Positions 35,363 through 37,548 of a stretch of 37,548 nucleotides of DNA are shown here, one piece after another; within the stretch, counting starts at the first letter, position 1, and every line of letters starts with the position of its first letter. Source of the DNA: Candidatus Cloacimonadota bacterium (GTDB lineage Bacteria > Cloacimonadota > Cloacimonadia > Cloacimonadales > Cloacimonadaceae); assembly GCA_023230025.1 (NCBI GenBank), contig JALNYD010000002.1, positions 1 to 37,548 of the forward strand, in the 5' to 3' direction. The notes beneath the pieces were generated by a model, which had not been told where the DNA came from, did no database searches, and saw only the letters and a list, made by a program, of their open reading frames with translations. Both the position numbers and the translations under genes were made by a program.

Positions 35363-35390
35363 TTGGCTTTCATTAATATTGCATTATAGT
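35363..35390 (+). promoter_or_regulatory. Possible promoter of the grx-marR-osmC operon
   Basis: TTGGCT (35363-35368), a 16-bp spacer and TATAGT (35385-35390) lie 22 bp before the glutaredoxin ATG. The -10 is good and the -35 only moderate. Confidence 0.45.
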
Positions 35391-35412
35391 ATAAGGATGG
35401 GAGGAACAGCTA

Positions 35413-35655
35413 ATGAAGCTCAGTATAGTTGTTTTTAGCACCCCAACTTGTTCGTGGTGCAGAAAGATAAAGGACTACTTGAAAGCCAATGGCCTTTCAT
35501 ATAAGGATATAGATGTTTCCAAAGATAGTCGCGCCTTAGCTGATATGATCAGGAAGACAGGTCAGCAGGGTGTTCCACAGACATGGATCAACAACCAGCC
35601 AGTGATTGGCTTTGATAAAGCCAAGCTTGACCGATTATTAGGAATAAAACCATAG
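35413..35655 (+). CDS. Glutaredoxin-like protein
   Basis: The 80-residue product is a one-domain glutaredoxin or NrdH-type redoxin. It has the active site CSWC (C13-x2-C16) in a FSTPTCSWCRKIKDYL context and the cis-Pro segment QGVPQTWIN, and no extra domain. It would reduce protein disulfides or glutathione-mixed disulfides in the cytoplasm; whether it uses thioredoxin reductase or glutathione cannot be told. GGGAGG lies eight bases upstream. It is the first gene of a run with a MarR regulator and OsmC-family protein, 20 bp before the MarR start. Confidence 0.88.
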   Translation: MKLSIVVFSTPTCSWCRKIKDYLKANGLSYKDIDVSKDSRALADMIRKTGQQGVPQTWINNQPVIGFDKAKLDRLLGIKP

Positions 35656-35675
35656 AAAGTAAAAGGAGAATGAAA

Positions 35676-36131
35676 ATGACAAACAACTCAACCAAATTCC
35701 ACGATCTCATCACCCGCTTACAGGTGGTTCTCAGTGAGATTGATTACACTCAGAAGGCCTGTCTTCAGGCAGGTAGAATGGAATGCATGTTGCTGAACTA
35801 CCTTTACAAAACAAAGGCACCCGCCAACATGAATGAACTTGCCAAAGAACTCAATGTGTCCCATAGCAGGGTTACCCGCATCATGGACAACCTTGTAAAC
35901 AAACAACTGGTTACCCGTAAACCATCGGAAGACGACCGCAGATGCTGGTTTGCAATTATCACAGACAAGGGCATGAAACTCGCTGAAAACAGCCAAAAGA
36001 CCGTTCTGGATCAACAAGATAGTATCGTTGCCAAGCTTCCCAAAAAAGATATCGATGATATCTACAAAGCCCTCAAAGTCTATGTTGACAAATATGAAGA
36101 GGTGTTGAAGGAAACTTACATCGAGGTCTGA
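35676..36131 (+). CDS. MarR-family transcriptional regulator
   Basis: The 151-residue product has the winged-helix core with NMNELAKELNVSHSRVTRIMDNL as the HTH region (split across two helices), then the wing RKPSEDDRRCWFAIITDKG and C-terminal dimer helices. Cysteines near the N-terminus and in the wing (DDRRCW) could sense oxidation, as in OhrR-type regulators. Two ATGs are close together, at 35670 and 35676: AAGGAG is one base before the first and seven before the second, so the second is chosen. The next gene starts one base after its stop. It probably controls this redox operon. Confidence 0.87.
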   Translation: MTNNSTKFHDLITRLQVVLSEIDYTQKACLQAGRMECMLLNYLYKTKAPANMNELAKELNVSHSRVTRIMDNLVNKQLVTRKPSEDDRRCWFAIITDKGMKLAENSQKTVLDQQDSIVAKLPKKDIDDIYKALKVYVDKYEEVLKETYIEV

Positions 36132-36132
36132 T

Positions 36133-36561
36133 ATGACTACAGTTACTACCAAGTGGACTGGTGATATGAGTTTTGATGCTCTGGTAACGGGGCATCATAT
36201 CAAGATGGATGTCACAAAGGAATCCGGGGGGAATGATAGCGGAGCTCGCCCGAAAGCAATGCTGCTGGCAGCGCTGATGGGATGTTCCGGGATGGATATT
36301 GTATCCATACTTAAGAAGATGAAGCTTGAGGACTACAGATTTGACATGCAGGCAGATGCTCAGACCTCTGAGGATCACCCTATGGTGTATACCAACATCA
36401 ATCTGCAGTTCATGTTTCAAGGTGATGCATTACCTGAGGAAAAGATTCTTAAGGCTGTCGATCTCTCTACTGAGAAATACTGTGCTGTAAATGCCATGCT
36501 GAAGAAAACTGCTAAAATCAAGGTACAGGTTTTTATCAATGGCAAAGAGGTCAATCAATGA
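36133..36561 (+). CDS. OsmC/Ohr-family thiol peroxidase
   Basis: The 142-residue product has the two conserved cysteines of the family: C51 in the LAALMGCSGMD motif and C117 in STEKYCAVN. OsmC and Ohr proteins reduce organic hydroperoxides with these residues, using a lipoyl or thioredoxin donor. The GHHIKMDV start region and length suit the OsmC/YhfA branch more than Ohr. It overlaps the next gene by 4 bp in ATGA and follows a MarR regulator, a pairing known from ohr-ohrR loci. Peroxidase activity is likely, but YhfA-type members are less studied. Confidence 0.88.
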   Translation: MTTVTTKWTGDMSFDALVTGHHIKMDVTKESGGNDSGARPKAMLLAALMGCSGMDIVSILKKMKLEDYRFDMQADAQTSEDHPMVYTNINLQFMFQGDALPEEKILKAVDLSTEKYCAVNAMLKKTAKIKVQVFINGKEVNQ

Positions 36562-37076
36562 GATACATACTATTAACTGCAATGATACTGTTTGTGGCAG
36601 TCTTGGGCTGCACACCTGTTCCGAAAGAGGAAGTGCCTTCAGATCCACAGATTGAGAATACTGCTTCCAACTCTGATGATTATGTACCTGGTACCTGGAT
36701 TGAAAACTGGAACCTGGCTATTGCCAGCGCAAAAGAACTCAATCGTCCAGTGCTGGTAAACTTTACTGGTTCGGATTGGTGCATCTGGTGTATTCGCCTA
36801 TCCAAAGAAGTGTTTACCAAGGATGAGTTCATCGATTACGCAAAGAACAATCTGGTTCTGCTAAAACTGGATTTCCCGCACAAACTGCAACAAAGCGCTG
36901 CCCTGAAACAGCAGAACGACACTTTGGCAAAGCAATTTGGGATACAGGGATATCCTACAATAGTGCTGGTCAATCAGGAAGGAAAAGAGATTCAACGTAC
37001 TGGCTATCAACCTGATGGTGCAGCCAAGTATGTTGAGCATCTGCAAGAGATGCTCTCTGAGCAGTCTGTAAAGTAG
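36558..37076 (+). CDS. Thioredoxin-fold lipoprotein
   Basis: The 172-residue product has a lipoprotein signal ending at C18 (AVLGC), a short linker rich in Pro, Asp and Glu, and a thioredoxin-like domain (Thioredoxin_7 type) with active site CIWC (C75-x2-C78) in a GSDWCIWC context and a cis-Pro turn GYPTIVLV. It would sit on the periplasmic side, probably as a disulfide reductase or oxidase in partnership with the cytoplasmic redox enzymes next to it. The start overlaps the OsmC stop by 4 bp. A hairpin 61 bp downstream probably ends the operon. Confidence 0.88.
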   Translation: MRYILLTAMILFVAVLGCTPVPKEEVPSDPQIENTASNSDDYVPGTWIENWNLAIASAKELNRPVLVNFTGSDWCIWCIRLSKEVFTKDEFIDYAKNNLVLLKLDFPHKLQQSAALKQQNDTLAKQFGIQGYPTIVLVNQEGKEIQRTGYQPDGAAKYVEHLQEMLSEQSVK

Positions 37077-37136
37077 CAGTTGTGCAGCTCTGATAGCTGG
37101 GTGACTGCAATTTATACAATAATCAAATTACCATCC

Positions 37137-37164
37137 CAAGAGCCGGTTTCAAAGCCGGCTCTTG
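37137..37164 (+). terminator. Hairpin terminator after the redox operon
   Basis: CAAGAGCCGG (37137-37146) pairs with CCGGCTCTTG (37155-37164), a perfect 10-bp stem with an 8-nt loop. No strong T run follows, so it may be a weak terminator or an mRNA-stabilising end. Confidence 0.6.
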
Positions 37165-37315
37165 CAATTATAAAGCATTTATGACTATTGCTGGAAGGCA
37201 CAAGATCCGATGTCTTGATACTACGTTGCATGAGCATGGCCTTTCGGATAAAAAGGACTTGACGAAATCTCCCCTGCTTAGGCAATGAAATTCAAGAACA
37301 AAGCCGGAGTACGAG

Positions 37316-37548
37316 ATGAGTACAACACCCAGAGGAGAAAGGTCCATCATAGCCCTGGTGGGTCGTCGAAATGCTGGAAAATCAAGTTTGATAAATGCCA
37401 TAGTGGGACAGGAGATTGCGATTGTATCTGAAATCCCTGGCACCACAACCGATCCAGTGGATAAGCATTATGAATTACTGCCATTGGGACCGGTTACCTT
37501 TTATGATACTGCTGGAGTTGATGATAAGGGTGAACTGGGTGATAAAAG
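37316..37548 (+). CDS. hydF: [FeFe]-hydrogenase maturation GTPase HydF (3' truncated)
   Basis: Only 77 codons fit in the window. They match the HydF start: G1 GRRNAGKS (residues 16-23), then PGTTTDPV and DTAGVDD, the G2/G3 regions of the TrmE-like GTPase with the TTTDPV form specific to HydF. HydF is the scaffold on which HydE and HydG build the two-iron site of [FeFe]-hydrogenase. GGAG lies six bases upstream of the ATG. The 150-bp gap before it has a hairpin and no clear promoter. The full protein would also have a dimer and an iron-sulfur domain beyond the window. The call is firm for HydF against other small GTPases. Confidence 0.9.
   Translation, partial: MSTTPRGERSIIALVGRRNAGKSSLINAIVGQEIAIVSEIPGTTTDPVDKHYELLPLGPVTFYDTAGVDDKGELGDK

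Noticed and set aside
1..37548. CRISPR arrays, tRNA or rRNA genes, or complete insertion sequences
   Set aside because: No regularly spaced repeats, cloverleaf sequences or transposase motifs were seen in reading; the only repeated DNA is the 96-bp pair and the coding repeat in the SprA-like gene.

Overview
The window looks like chromosome from a diderm anaerobe of the Fibrobacterota-Chlorobiota-Bacteroidota (FCB) superphylum. Cloacimonadota is the best guess. The lineage evidence is: a SprA/Sov-type giant outer-membrane translocon protein, an arabinose-5-phosphate isomerase for Kdo/LPS, a long MutL/GlmL-family reactivating ATPase of the kind found in B12-dependent amino-acid fermenters, HydF for [FeFe]-hydrogenase maturation, and a SecA with FCB-like insertions. 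The phylum call is inference from gene content; no 16S rRNA or tRNA gene was seen.

Layout. Bases 2-4924 (+) are the 3' part of sprA, cut by the window edge. It converges on a minus-strand block: thrS, kdsD (4-bp overlap), then the MutL-like ATPase (10812 down to 4953). Upstream of thrS, also on the minus strand, is a metal-resistance operon, arsR/smtB plus a Zn/Cd-type P1B ATPase (13392 down to 10967), with a clear promoter and an SmtB-type operator. Bases 13430-14042 are a junk zone: a decapitated redoxin gene, the last 41 codons of an outer-membrane barrel gene, and one copy of a 96-bp repeat whose second copy lies inverted at 34660-34755.

From 14226 the genes run mostly on the plus strand. 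A two-gene unit encodes an iron-sulfur/FAD/NAD amino-acid dehydrogenase of the sarcosine-oxidase/HcnBC/dye-linked proline dehydrogenase type. Seven tightly coupled genes follow (17518-27294): a periplasmic TPR protein, an outer-membrane barrel, a polytopic membrane protein, a divergent polysaccharide deacetylase, uppP, holA and malQ. Then come secA, topA and a lone MacB/FtsX-type permease (27439-34118). A small minus-strand gene for a membrane-anchored hypothetical protein (34126-34521) separates these from a redox cluster: a superoxide-reductase-like secreted protein, a glutaredoxin, a MarR regulator, an OsmC-family protein and a thioredoxin-fold lipoprotein (34825-37076). The window ends inside hydF.

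How it fits together. Most genes serve a Gram-negative envelope (SprA, KdsD, UppP, SecA, outer-membrane barrels) or anaerobic amino-acid fermentation with hydrogen disposal (dehydrogenase pair, MutL-like reactivase, HydF). A thiol/oxygen-stress operon and metal efflux protect the metalloenzymes. The parts that ordinary annotation would miss are the inverted pair of MITE-like repeats, the two gene stumps beside copy A, the degenerate superoxide-reductase-like secreted protein, and the three-part architecture of the MutL-like protein.
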